Below, piece after piece: positions 42,994 to 53,644 of a stretch of DNA of 64,000 nt (position 1 is the first letter of the stretch; each line of letters begins with the position of its first letter). A program made the translations under genes and the position numbers. Under the pieces are notes generated by a model that saw nothing but the letters and a program-made list of their open reading frames with translations, did not search any database and had not been told where the DNA came from. The DNA lies in assembly GCF_040869045.1 (NCBI RefSeq), contig NC_090322.1, positions 273,322,662-273,386,661 of the forward strand, read 5' to 3'. This DNA comes from Eurosta solidaginis (taxonomy: Eukaryota; Arthropoda; Insecta; Diptera; Tephritidae).

Positions 42994-43245
42994 CCCCATA
43001 AATTCAGAAAGTAAAAATTCAGAAACACATTTTTTTAGAAAACATTAGTCAGAATCCTTTTTTCAGGAAGACAAAATTCAGAGGTCAAAATTCAAAAGTC
43101 AAATCTCAGAAGTCTAATTTCAGAAGTGATATTTCAGAAGTCAAATTGCAGAAGTCAAAATTCAGAAGTGAAAATTCAGAAGGCAAAATTCAGAAGTCAA
43201 AATTCAGAAAGTAATCAGACGACAGAAAAAACATTAAATTTTTCT
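42994..43245 (+). repeat. Left arm of 15-bp TTCAGAAGTCAAAAT repeats
   Basis: It starts CCCCCCATAAATTCAG, then carries about a dozen variants of TTCAGAAGTCAAAAT, and ends CAGAAAAAACATTAAATTTT. The same order occurs inverted at 51285-51512. It could be the terminal repeat of a Foldback-like element. Confidence 0.75.
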
Positions 43246-43279
43246 CAAAATACAAAAACGTTTATTTATTGGGAAGGAA

Positions 43280-44420
43280 TCTATATATATAAAAAGAAGT
43301 GTACATTTTGATTGTCACTCCATAACTCGAGAACGGTTCGACAGATTGTCATGAAATTTTTAGGAAAGATACAGGAAGGAGAGATGATGGTTAGTTGATT
43401 TTGAAATCCCAAATCGGTTTAGCCATATATATATAAAAATCAAATTCTGTGTGAGTGTGTTCGCTATGGAAACGTATTTCCCACACATCAATCATCACCA
43501 AATTTTGGTTATGGGTTCCTTCGATCAACGGGAAGGTTTTAGGCTAAAAATAATTTCGATATATAAAAGGGGCGCGGCCCCTCCCATAAAATGGAATCTT
43601 TGGTACTGCATCCCATTGAAGGTATACATGCCAGAACATTGAAATTCAATGAGGAGTTATATGAGGTCAATCCTAACACCACCAAGAAAATGCGGAATTT
43701 TGAAAAAGGGGGCTTGGCACCTCCCATACAAATGGAATCTTTAGTAATGCATAACTTTGAAGGTATACATGCCAGAACATTGAAATTCAGTAAGGAGTTA
43801 TATGAGGTCAATCCCTAACACCACCAACAAAAGGCGTAATTGGGAAAAAGGGGGCGTGGAACCTCCCATTCAAATGGAATCTTTGGTATTGCATAACTTT
43901 GAAGGTACACATGCCAGAACATTGAAATTCAGTAAGGAGTTATATGAGGTCAATCCTAACACCACCAAGAAAATGCGGAATTTTGAAAAAGGGGGCTTGG
44001 CACCTCCCATACAAATGGAATCTTTAGTAATGCATAACTTTGAAGGTATACATGCCAGAACATTGAAATTCAGTAAGGAGTTATATGAGGTCAATCCCTA
44101 ACACCACCAACAAAAGGCGTAATTGGGAAAAAGGGGGCGTGGAACTTCCCATTCAAATGGAATCTTTGGTACTGCATAACTTTGAAGGTACACATGCCAG
44201 AACATTGAAATTCAGTAAGAAGTTATTTGAGGTCAATCCTTAACACCACCAAGAAAATATGGAATTGGGAAAAAGGGGGCGTGGCACCTCCCATACAAAT
44301 GGAATATATTACACTGCATATATCTGGATGTCCTAATGGTAGGATAATTAAAATTGATAAGGAGCTATGTGACGTTTAGTCCTAAAACCTCCAGTAAAAT
44401 GTGGAATGGGGAAAAACTAT
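43280..44420 (+). mobile_element. Helitron 5' part with internal 141/142-bp repeats
   Basis: TCTATATATATAAAAAGAAG at 43280 continues GTGTACATTTTGATTGTCAC, the same start as the complete small Helitron at 55919-56195. A second TATATATATAAAAATC start follows at about 43425. Next come five units beginning around CCAGAACATTGAAATTCA (43631, 43772, 43914, 44055, 44197), alternately spaced 141 and 142 bp, plus a degenerate sixth. Neighbouring units differ, but every second one matches, so the true unit is a 283-bp dimer. No 3' CTAG end is found. Confidence 0.65.
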
Positions 44421-44737
44421 GGCTGCCGTACAAACTTAAGTTATTTTAACACTTAAAGTTTGACTACATTGTTGAGTTTAGCTGTTATGCCTTTTGAACG
44501 TTTAGTAATCTGCCGCTGTTAAAAAAATTGTTTAGCTTCAGTCTATCTACATCTATATATGGGGTATTCCATCCCATTTCGACCAATTTTGAACCCGACC
44601 CCTTTAGAATTGGCTGAAAGTCTTTCTTCTTTTTCTAGCTTACGAAAGAGGTTTTTCAGAAATTTTTTCATCCAACTCAAAAAAAGTTAAGAATTTAAAA
44701 AAACGCCGTTTTTGTTTTCAAAATGCTATAACTTTTT
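44421..44737. other. Left flank of the 434-bp array
   Basis: Non-coding, with a CCATCCCATTTCGACCAATT block and A/T-rich sequence leading into the array. Nothing else is recognised. Confidence 0.4.
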
Positions 44738-47700
44738 CTATTCTAATTTAAAAATTTTTTCAATTAAGAAAAAATTTATCATAACAATAATAATGATAAA
44801 AAATTATTGTTAGGCCTTGAGCTCGATTCGAACCCGCGATCTTAAAATCAGTAGGCCGATATAACAACAAAAATTGTTAATACATCCCAGAGCACGGGGA
44901 AAAAGTGTCAATAAAATATGACACTATGGCGGCATTGCCATCAAACAAGTCCAATTTTCACATCCATTCTGCAACAGATGTCGCAGTGTTGTGAATATCA
45001 ATTGGCACGAACCAGAATAGAAGTAGGATTAATGAAGACAAACAAAAAACCGCTGTGATGGCTGAATGGTTATAGCAGCGGCGCCTAAACGTTGCCGATG
45101 AAGGAATTTAGCAGTTCCCGAAATGGATCTACACAACGAGCTTTGGCAGTTGTCTAAATTTTTTCTTTCTTCTATTCTAATTTAAAAATTTTTTCAATTA
45201 AGAAAAAATTTATCATAACAATAATAATGATAAAAAATTATTGTTAGGCCTTGAGCTCGATTCGAACACGCGATCTTAAAATCAGTAGGCCGATATAACA
45301 ACAAAAATTGTTAATACATCCCAGAGCTATTCTAATTTAAAAATTTTTTCAATTAAGAAAAAATTTATCATAACAATAATAATGATAAAAAATTATTGTT
45401 AGGCCTTGAGCTCGATTCGAACCCGCGATCTTAAAATCAGTAGGCCGATATAACAACAAAAATTGTTAATACATCCCAGAGCACGGGGAAAAAGTGTCAA
45501 TAAAATATGACACTATGGCGGCATTGCCATCAAACAAGTCCAATTTTCACATCCATTCTGCAACAGATGTCGCAGTGTTGTGAATATCAATTGGCACGAA
45601 CCAGAATAGAAGTAGGATTAATGAAGACAAACAAAAAACCGCTGTGATGGCTGAATGGTTATAGCAGCGGCGCCTAAACGTTGCCGATGAAGGAATTTAG
45701 CAGTTCCCGAAATGGATCTATACAACGAGCTTTGGCAGTTGTCTAAATTTTTTCTTTCTTCTATTCTAATTTAAAAATTTTTTCAATTTAGAAAAAATGT
45801 ATCATAACAATAATAATGATAAAAAATTATTGTTAGGCCTTGAGCTTGATTCGAACCCGCGATCTTAAAATCAGTAGGCCGATATAACAACAAAAATTGT
45901 TAATACATCCCAGAGCACGGGGAAAAAGTGTCAATAAAATATGACACTATGGCGGCATTGCCATCAAACAAGTCCAATTTTCACATCCATTCTGCAACAG
46001 ATGTCGCAGTGTTGTGAATATCAATTGGCACGAACCAGAATAGAAGTAGGATTAATGAAGACAAACAAAAAACCGCTGTGATGGCTGAATGGTTATAGCA
46101 GCGGCGCCTAAACGTTGCCGATGAAGGAATTTAGCAGTTCCCGAAATGGATCTATACAACGAGCTTTGGCAGTTGTCTAAATTTTTTCTTTCTTCTATTC
46201 TAATTTAAAAATTTTTTCAATTAAGAAAAAATTTATCATAACAATAATAATGATAAAAAATTATTGTTAGGCCTTGAGCTCGATTCGAACCCGCGATCTT
46301 AAAATCAGTAGGCCGATATAACAACAAAAATTGTTAATACATCCCAGAGCACGGGGAAAAAGTGTCAATAAAATATGACACTATGGCGGCATTGCCATCA
46401 AACAAGTCCAATTTTCACATCCATTCTGCAACAGATGTCGCAGTGTTGTGAATATCAATTGGCACGAACCAGAATAGAAGTAGGATTAATGAAGACAAAC
46501 AAAAAACCGCTGTGATGGCTGAATGGTTATAGCAGCGGCGCCTAAACGTTGCCGATGAAGGAATTTAGCAGTTCCCGAAATGGATCTATACAACGAGCTT
46601 TGGCAGTTGTCTAAATTTTTTCTTTCTTCTATTCTAATTTAAAAATTTTTTCAATTAAGAAAAAATTTATCATAACAATAACAATGATAAAAAATTATTG
46701 TTAGGCCTTGAGCTCGATTCGAACCCGCGATCTTAAAATCAGTAGGCCGATATAACAACAAAAATTGTTAATACATCCCAGAGCACGGGGAAAAAGTGTC
46801 AATAAAATATGACACTATGGCGGCATTGCCATCAAACAAGTCCAATTTTCACATCCATTCTGCAACAGATGTCGCAGTGTTGTAAATATCAATTGGCGCG
46901 AACCAGAATAGAAGTAGGATTAATGAAGACAAACAAAAAACTGCTGTGATGGCTGAATGGTTATAGCAGCGGCGCCTAAACGTTGCCGATGAAGGAATTT
47001 AGCAGTTCCCGAAATGGATCTATACAACGAGCTTTGGCAGTTGTCTAAATTTTTTCTTTCTTCTATTCTAATTTAAAAATTTTTTCAATTAAGAAAAAAT
47101 GTATCATAACAATAATAATGATAAAAAATTATTGTTAGGCCTTGAGCTTGATTCGAACCCGCGATCTTAAAATCAGTAGGCCGATATAACAACAAAAATT
47201 GTTAATACATCCCAGAGCACGGGGAAAAAGTGTCAATAAAATATGACACTATGGCGGCATTGCCATCAAACAAGTCCAGTTTTCACATCCATTCTGCAAC
47301 AGATGTCGCAGTGTTGTGAATATCAATTGGCACGAACCAGAATAGAAGTAGGATTAATGAAGACAAACAAAAAACCGCTGTGATGGCTGAATGGTTATAG
47401 CAGCGGCGCCTAAACGTTGCCGATGAAGGAATTTAGCAGTTCCCGAAATGGATCTATACAACGAGCTTTGGCAGTTGTCTAAATTTTTTCTTTCTTCTAT
47501 TCTAATTTAAAAATTTTTTCAATTAAGAAAAAATTTATCATAACAATAATAATGATAAAAAATTATTGTTAGGCCTTGAGCTCGATTCGAACCCGCGATC
47601 TTAAAATCAGTAGGCCGATATAACAACAAAAATTGTTAATACATCCCAGAGCACGGGGAAAAAGTGTCAATAAAATATGACACTATGGCGGCATTGCCAT

Positions 47701-48069
47701 CAAACAAGTCCAATTTTCACATCCATTCTGCAACAGATGTCGCAGTGTTGTGAATATCAATTGGCACGAACCAGAATAGAAGTAGGATTAATGAAGACAA
47801 ACAAAAAACCGCTGTGATGGCTGAATGGTTATAGCAGCGGCGCCTAAACGTTGCCGATGAAGGAATTTAGCAGTTCCCGAAATGGATCTATACAACGAGC
47901 TTTGGCAGTTGTCTAAATTTTTTCTTTCTTCTATTCTAATTTAAAAATTTTTTCAATTAAGAAAAAATTTATCATAACAATAATAATGATAAAAAATTAT
48001 TGTTAGGCCTTGAGCTCGATGCGAACCCGCGATCTTAAAATCAGTAGGCCGATATAACAACAAAAATTG
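44738..48069 (+). repeat. Tandem array of 434-bp units with tRNA-like boxes
   Basis: Counting from CTATTCTAATTTAAAAATTT, unit starts are 44738, 45172, 45327, 45761, 46195, 46629, 47063, 47497 and 47931. Seven units are exactly 434 bp; the second is cut to 155 bp and the last to about 139. Units differ at only a few positions. Each has a plus-strand TGGCTGAATGGTTATAGCAG, like a tRNA-Ser/Leu A box, with AGCAGTTCCCGAAATGG about 50 bp on. On the minus strand each also has GATCGCGGGTTCGAATC, an exact B-box-like sequence. Single inverted copies lie at 49312-49386 and 50541-50895. Confidence 0.88.
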
Positions 48070-48345
48070 TTTAAATGTTTTTGTTTTTTGGCTATGCGAA
48101 AGAACTATCTTAGCTCCCAAAAATGATCATGTTAACAAAATCAATGATCGCTTTCAAAATCAATTTCCTGGTGAAGTGACGAAATATAAATCGATCGACA
48201 CAGTTACAGATGAAGATAAAATTGTGAATTATCCAAATGAATTTCTATATTCCTTAGAACCAAAAGGAATGCCTGCGCATATATCAACTTTGAAAATTGG
48301 GTAATCAGTCATGCTTCTTCGGAATGTAATCAAAGCAACAATCGT
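48069..48345 (+). pseudogene. Helitron helicase fragment (PIF1-like C-terminal part)
   Basis: The frame reads WLCERTILAPKNDHVNKIND, then QFPGEVTKYKSIDTVTDEDK and IVNYPNEFLYSLEPKGMPAH, then a TAA near 48302 and SVMLLRN beyond it. This is the conserved C-terminal stretch of the RepHel helicase of autonomous Helitrons, which unwinds DNA during rolling-circle transposition. It begins exactly where the 434-bp array stops. The N-terminal Rep nuclease and the Walker motifs are not seen in the window. Confidence 0.78.
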
Positions 48346-48540
48346 CAGCGGTAAAAACAATACAATAAAATAAAATAAGATACAAGAATAAAATGTTTTA
48401 ATAGAAAATTTCACCAAATATGCGTTCAAAATTCAATTCAATTTACAGAACAATAAATTAAATTATCAACAAACAAAACAGAAAAAATAACGCAACATCC
48501 ATTCGATCTCGGGCGTTACAACGTTCGCCTGGTAAAGCTA

Positions 48541-49204
48541 CCCTTCAAAAACGCGAGTTCTCCATAAATAGTGTAAGGAATACTCCTTTAGGAGTATAGG
48601 AGTGCTCCAAAACTAATCTGTATTCAAACAAAAAATGTGCTCCTATTAACATTGCGATGTCCTACGAGAGGAGTAGGTGATCCCACTCTCGCTTTGTTTG
48701 TGAGTATTCCATAGAGTACATACGTGAGAGTACTTTCCAAAGTACTTTCACTGTAGTACTCCATGGATCACCCACAGAGAATCATGTGCCAAAGTACTAA
48801 AGAGGAATTGTGTCGGAAAGAATTATCGGAGTCAATTTAATTTAAAATTAAAGTAAATGAAGAGGGGCAATACAACTTTTATATTTTATACTAGGAATAT
48901 TCTTATGTTATTTAGCATTTGTGTGAATAAAGAAACTAATATTTCTCTATGCTATGTATACATAAAACCAGTGCGCGGTTGCATTTTATCAGAGTTGCCA
49001 TAGTAAAATTTTATTATCAGTTATTTGTATGCAATATTTTACTTTTGGCAACTCAGTTCGATCGTCATCGTGTCGTGATCACGGTCGTTAAAAAAACGAG
49101 CAATGATCGGCTGATGGTGGTCCGCAAACGCATTGCAAAGGAGTATTGCTAGAGTACTCCAACATAAAGAAAATGGAACACGTAATCCAACAATTTTTGC
49201 AGGG
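48541..49204. mobile_element. 664-bp MITE (copy 1), TA target
   Basis: The ends are CCCTTCAAAAA and, inverted, CCCTGCAAAAA, with TA on both sides (48539-48540, 49205-49206). The interior has several GAGTACTCC-like palindromes and CGTGTCGTGATCACGG. Copy 2 is at 49887-50540. There is no transposase. Confidence 0.68.
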
Positions 49205-49311
49205 TAGTTATGTATAAAGAAAAAGTAGTACAATCTAAAATTTTGAATTGTGTGCAATAGCAAGAACGTAATTATTATTTATCTTTTTCAAGTGAATTTA
49301 TGATTTTTGTT

Positions 49312-49386
49312 GTTATATCGGCCTGATTTGTAAGATCGCGGCATCGAATCGAGCTCAAGGCCTAACAATAATTATTTTATCATTAT
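49312..49386 (-). repeat. Inverted piece of the 434-bp unit
   Basis: TTGTTATATCGGCC...GATCGCGGCATCGAATCGAG matches the complement of the array unit up to TATCATTATTG. It resumes at about 50541 after an inserted solo LTR and MITE. Confidence 0.7.
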
Positions 49387-49886
49387 TGTAATGAATTTAG
49401 TGCAATTCCGCTTATTTGCAACCTTCTACTAACGTTCGAATCACTAAACTCCATAAATTACTCCACTATTCATTAATGCAAAATGGCCTTTATTAAAGTA
49501 CTTCACAATAACACTTCTACTTCTCAACAGATAGCGTGCTTAAATCAAACTCATTCCGATTCTCAGCTTTACCCCCTTTTAGAATTTACTACTCGTTTAC
49601 AAGCTATAAATTTCTCAGCTATAACCACAGATGCACGATTGTTATAGCTTCTCGCATAGCCCATGCGCGTGTATATGTTAGTGATACTTCCACAGATGAT
49701 TGCCTACTTTTGGGAGCATCTCAGATAAGATATATGCATGTGTTTGTGCGTCTCTCTCCGTTGCGTGTACGTACATATGTGTAGCCATAATGATTGATTC
49801 GTTTATGTAGATACAAGTGACTGCCTGCTTTATTATTGTTGTGGCTTCATTTTCTTAGCATCAGACTAGCGATGTGAGTATCACTT
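49387..49886 (-). repeat. Solo LTR of the Gypsy-like family, diverged
   Basis: It starts TGTAATGAATTTAGTGCAAT and follows the LTR at 3703 through AATGGCCTTTATTAAAGTAC and CATATGTGTAGCCATAATGA. Its far end is replaced by the MITE at 49887. No internal element sequence is attached, so it is a solo LTR or a truncated one. Confidence 0.72.
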
Positions 49887-50540
49887 CCCTTCAAAAAACG
49901 CGAGTACTCCATAAATAGTGTAAGGAATACTCCTTAAGAGTATAGGAGTGTTCCAAAATTAATCTGTATTCATACAAAAAATGTGCTTCAATTAACATTG
50001 CGATGTCCTAGGAGGAGTCGCTTTGTTTGTGAGTATTCCATAGAGTACATACGTGAGGGTACTTTCCAAAGTACTTTCACTGTAGTACTCCATAGAGCAC
50101 CCACAGAGGATCATATGCCAAAGTACTAAAGAGGAATTGTGTCGGAAAGAATTATCGGAGTGAATTTAATTTAAAATTAAAGGAAATGAAGAGGGGCAAT
50201 ACAACTTTTATATTTTATACTACGAATATTTTTAAGCTATTTAGCATTTGCGTGAATAAAGAAACTAATATTTCTCTATACTATAGTATGTATAGGTACA
50301 TAAAACCAATGCGCGGTTGTATTTTATCAGAGTTGCCGTAGTAAAATTTTATTATCAGTTATTTGTATGCAATATTTTGCTTTTAGCAACTCTGTGCGAT
50401 CGTCATCGTGTCGTGATCACGGTCGTTAAAAACGAGCAATGATCGGCTGATGGTGGTCCGCAAACGCGTTGCAAAGGAGTATTGTTAGAGTACTCCAACA
50501 TGAAGAAAATGGAACACGTAATCCAACAATTTTTGTAGGG
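49887..50540. mobile_element. 654-bp MITE (copy 2)
   Basis: A direct repeat of 48541-49204 with small deletions. It ends TTTTTGTAGGG|TA. On the left it abuts the solo LTR with TT rather than TA. Confidence 0.68.
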
Positions 50541-50985
50541 TATGATAAATTTTTCTTAATTAAAAAAATTTTAAATTAGAATAGTAGAAAGGAAAAAATT
50601 TAGACAACTGCCAAAGCTCGTTGTATAGATCCATTTCGGGCACTGCTAAATTCCTTCATCGTTAACGTTTAGGCGCCGCTGCTATAACCATTCAGCTATC
50701 ACAGCGGTTGTTAGTTTGTCTTCATTATTTCTACTTCTACCCTATTTCTTGCCAATTGATATTCACAGCACTACGGCATATGTTGCAGAATGGATCTGAA
50801 AATTGGACTTGTTTCATGGCAATGATGCCATATTGTCATATTGATTGACACTTTTTCCCCGTGCTCTGGGATGTATTAACAATTTTTGTTGTTTCAATTA
50901 AGAAAAAATGTATCATAACAATAATAATGATAAAATAATTATTGTTAGGCCTTGAGCTCGATTCGAACCCGCGATCTTTTGAATT
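50541..50985 (-). repeat. Inverted, diverged 434-bp unit plus a forward fragment
   Basis: 50541-50895 is the complement of most of one array unit, including the A-box-like region (about 50670-50700), and is more diverged than the array copies. 50895-50985 is a forward fragment ending at CCCGCGATCTTTTG. Confidence 0.7.
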
Positions 50986-51284
50986 TACAGTATTAAAAAA
51001 ACGAAGTCTTTATATTTTTTCTTGCGTTTCCGATATGGCTCACCTGCAGCTGAAAATTGCTGCAGTTTTGTTTCAATTATTGCCTGCTCGTTTTTTTATT
51101 TTATTTATGCAATTAAATATGTTAGGGTGTGTCCCAACGCACTTCGAATGACGTTGTGCCACCTTTCGATGGAATTATATGTACGGACTTCGCCCAATTT
51201 GGTGATATAATACATTTTCTATAATTCGATTGAATATAGCGCCTTCTTCGACGTTGCTGTGTTCCAGGCTGAAATAAAATTCTG

Positions 51285-51512
51285 AAGTAAAATTTAATGT
51301 TTTTTGCTGCCTGATTACTTTCTGAATTTTTACTTCTGAAATTTGACTCCTGAAATCTGACTTACAAATATTGACTTCTGAAATTTGATTTCTGAATTTT
51401 TGTTTCTGAGTTTTGACTTCCGAATTTTGGCTTTCTGAAAAAAGGGTTCTGACTAATGTTTTCTGAAAAAATGTGTTTCTGAATTTTTGTTTTCTGAATT
51501 TATGGGGGAACC
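51285..51512 (-). repeat. Right arm of 15-bp TTCAGAAGTCAAAAT repeats (inverted)
   Basis: Reverse complement of the left arm at 42994-43245, from CCCCCATAAATTCAG inward to CATTAAATTTT, including the unique AAAACATTAGTCAGAA block. The order of sub-blocks is preserved. Confidence 0.75.
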
Positions 51513-51694
51513 GTTTTTTACATCGATCTACGTTTACGCTTAAGTTTTATATGGACTACTAAGCGTTAAACTTTATCTACTCTTCTGAAATTGCTGCGCA
51601 TAAAATAGTAATCCTAAATTTCAATACGTATTATACTCACATGCAACTGATATAAATGTCTATGTTTCACCTCTACAAATGGTGTGTGTCCACT

Positions 51695-52070
51695 ATTCAT
51701 CGCAACTGATTCAGCTATATGTTATACACTATGGCCACCAGAGGTTTGTGTCTGCGCTTTTCGGTACAACCTGTTCTATAGCTGGTTGCCGCTAGATTGT
51801 TGCTAACATATTTTGTGTCGCATTCGATTGTTATATTGCAGTTTTTAATTGCGAAAAATGTTGGAAAATTTACCAACTAGTCGGAAAAATAATTTCTCTT
51901 GTAAAGTGTATCAAAACCCTTAGCCAAAGCGAATGTCAAATTCTTCTTATGATTTGCTTGCAACAAAATTTGGGAGTTGGCTACTTTTCAATATCAGGTG
52001 GCGCCAGTGTCGCTGATTCTACCATTCTCCATAAAAATACGTGAAATCTACTCATAATGCACAAGCTTGT
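51695..52070. repeat. Dispersed repeat of unknown class
   Basis: Shares GTTATACACTATGGC...GGTACAACC with 13350-13410. It also shares, inverted, the TTTTTAATTGCGA and CTTAGCCAAAGCGAAT blocks with 16990-17150. No terminal repeats were identified. Confidence 0.45.
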
Positions 52071-52479
52071 GTTAAACTCATCTATATGAAAAACTGCTTA
52101 TGTGTCGGGGCTTTTACTAACTGCATTGTGATTTCAGAAATGCTAATATCTGCCAAAATATGGTCTTTAAAGACTTGGAAAATGTTGTAATAAACCCTGC
52201 AGTGAATAGAACTAGTATAGAAGTAGCGTTGAACTATACACTTTGTATATGGTACTAGCTCCTGCTCTATCCCCAAGCAAAGCTTTCAACTGTCTACTTT
52301 TACATGGCGATGTCCTAGGAAGTGGCAATTACCACCGGTTGCATAACTTTCGAACTAGATATACACTGGTACTAAAATGAATTGTTCTCCGCTAGCTCAA
52401 AAGTAAATAGCTATGGATCGCTGCAAAGGTGATTAACTACGGACTTGCTCCAAACTTGACAGTTTAAAGCTGCAGACAT

Positions 52480-52700
52480 TGGTGCTTTATCGGTAACCGT
52501 ATCGGTAACCTTATAACAGCTGATTCGACCAACCTTATGGGAATCAATGCAATCGATTATTGGTGCCGCTAAGGTCGTAACCGTATCATAGCCAACCAAT
52601 TGGTTTTTTGTTTACCGTCGTAATGATAAAAAGCTGATAACGTTAGGGATACGACTACAGCGATACGACATACGGCACCAATGACTCCCGCTTTAGGTTA
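52480..52700. repeat. Dispersed repeat (GGTGCC...CCATAGCCAACCAATTGG family)
   Basis: Third copy of the block seen at 10800 and 33295. Here it starts with ATCGGTAACCGTATCGGTAA and ends with GATACGACATACGGCACC, weakly inverted ends. Confidence 0.45.
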
Positions 52701-52876
52701 GTTCGAAAGTAGATTGTTATGGACTGGTACAAAGGTGCTGAGTTATGGTCCTGTTTCAAATTCGACAGTTCTAAGCTAGTTCTAAAGTTGGTAGTAATAA
52801 TTAATTTCACAACAAATAAACAAACTTTTATTTCATAAATAAATCAGTTGTCCGTCTTCCTACATAAGTTATAAAA

Positions 52877-53137
52877 CATGGTTCAACTATATGGTTGGAT
52901 CATCTGTAAAGCAACAAATTATGTCTGTTCAAATTGTCAAAATCTGTGTATTGGTGTTAGGCGAATGGAATGAAATGAAAACATAAAACATAGTACTTTT
53001 TGTGTGTGGTAAGAAAATGTTGTCAATGTGTTGGTTTCATTTTGAGTTTGCCATCTCCTTTTGACAATCCCATCGACCATGCAAAAAATAAAATATAATC
53101 AGCTGATGAGATGAGCCAACCATATAATTGAGCCATG
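52877..53137. mobile_element. CATGG-family hAT-like MITE, 261 bp, 8-bp TSD TTATAAAA
   Basis: The inverted ends CATGGTTCAACTATATGGTT and CATGGCTCAATTATATGGTT match at 18 of 20 positions. The exact duplication TTATAAAA is at 52869-52876 and 53138-53145. It is the cleanest copy of the family. Confidence 0.87.
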
Positions 53138-53379
53138 TTATAAAATAATACAAACAAGAGTAGTTTTACAAAAATTAATACGGTCTTGAAGTTGGACAAC
53201 TGATTTGTTTATGTAACATTGACAGCTGATTAAATCCAATATAAATTTTTTTTATTTTTTTTTTCAATCGAATTTCTTGAATGAATATACATACATATGT
53301 ATGTTATTAACAAAAAAAAAAAAAAATTTTTAAACATAAAAATTTCACAACTCTTTGAAAGATATTATATAAAAGAAAA

Positions 53380-53433
53380 AAGTTTTTCTAAGTGGGGTCA
53401 CCCCTCGGCAGTTGTTTGGCAAACACTCGATTG
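53380..53433 (+). repeat. Fragment of the tRNA-derived SINE
   Basis: AGTTTTTCTAAGTGGGGTCA followed by CCCCTCGGCAG...TTTGGCAAAC matches the central block of 18771-19119 only. Confidence 0.6.
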
Positions 53434-53644
53434 CAAACTGCATACTCAAGAAGATTGTAAAAACTTAGAAAAACTTTGTTATTTAGTATTTCTTCAATCT
53501 TCAATTACAACTATTATTTTAAACTTTAACAACCAAGCAAACATAAAAATAGGTGATAAACTGGCTGATTAATTAAAAGCTCTTCGGAGATTAAACGCGT
53601 TATTTAGAGATTACGCTAAGACTATATCGCAGATATAATTTTTA

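Noticed and set aside
43591..44101. 75- to 99-codon frames on both strands of the 141/142-bp repeat
   Set aside because: They arise because the repeat lacks stops in some frames; no domain, no start context, and the frame is lost at the 142-bp step.
44738..48069. CRISPR-like or tRNA gene cluster
   Set aside because: The units are 434 bp with no spacers, and the tRNA-like boxes do not fold into a complete cloverleaf with matching acceptor arms. Retained only as tRNA-like.
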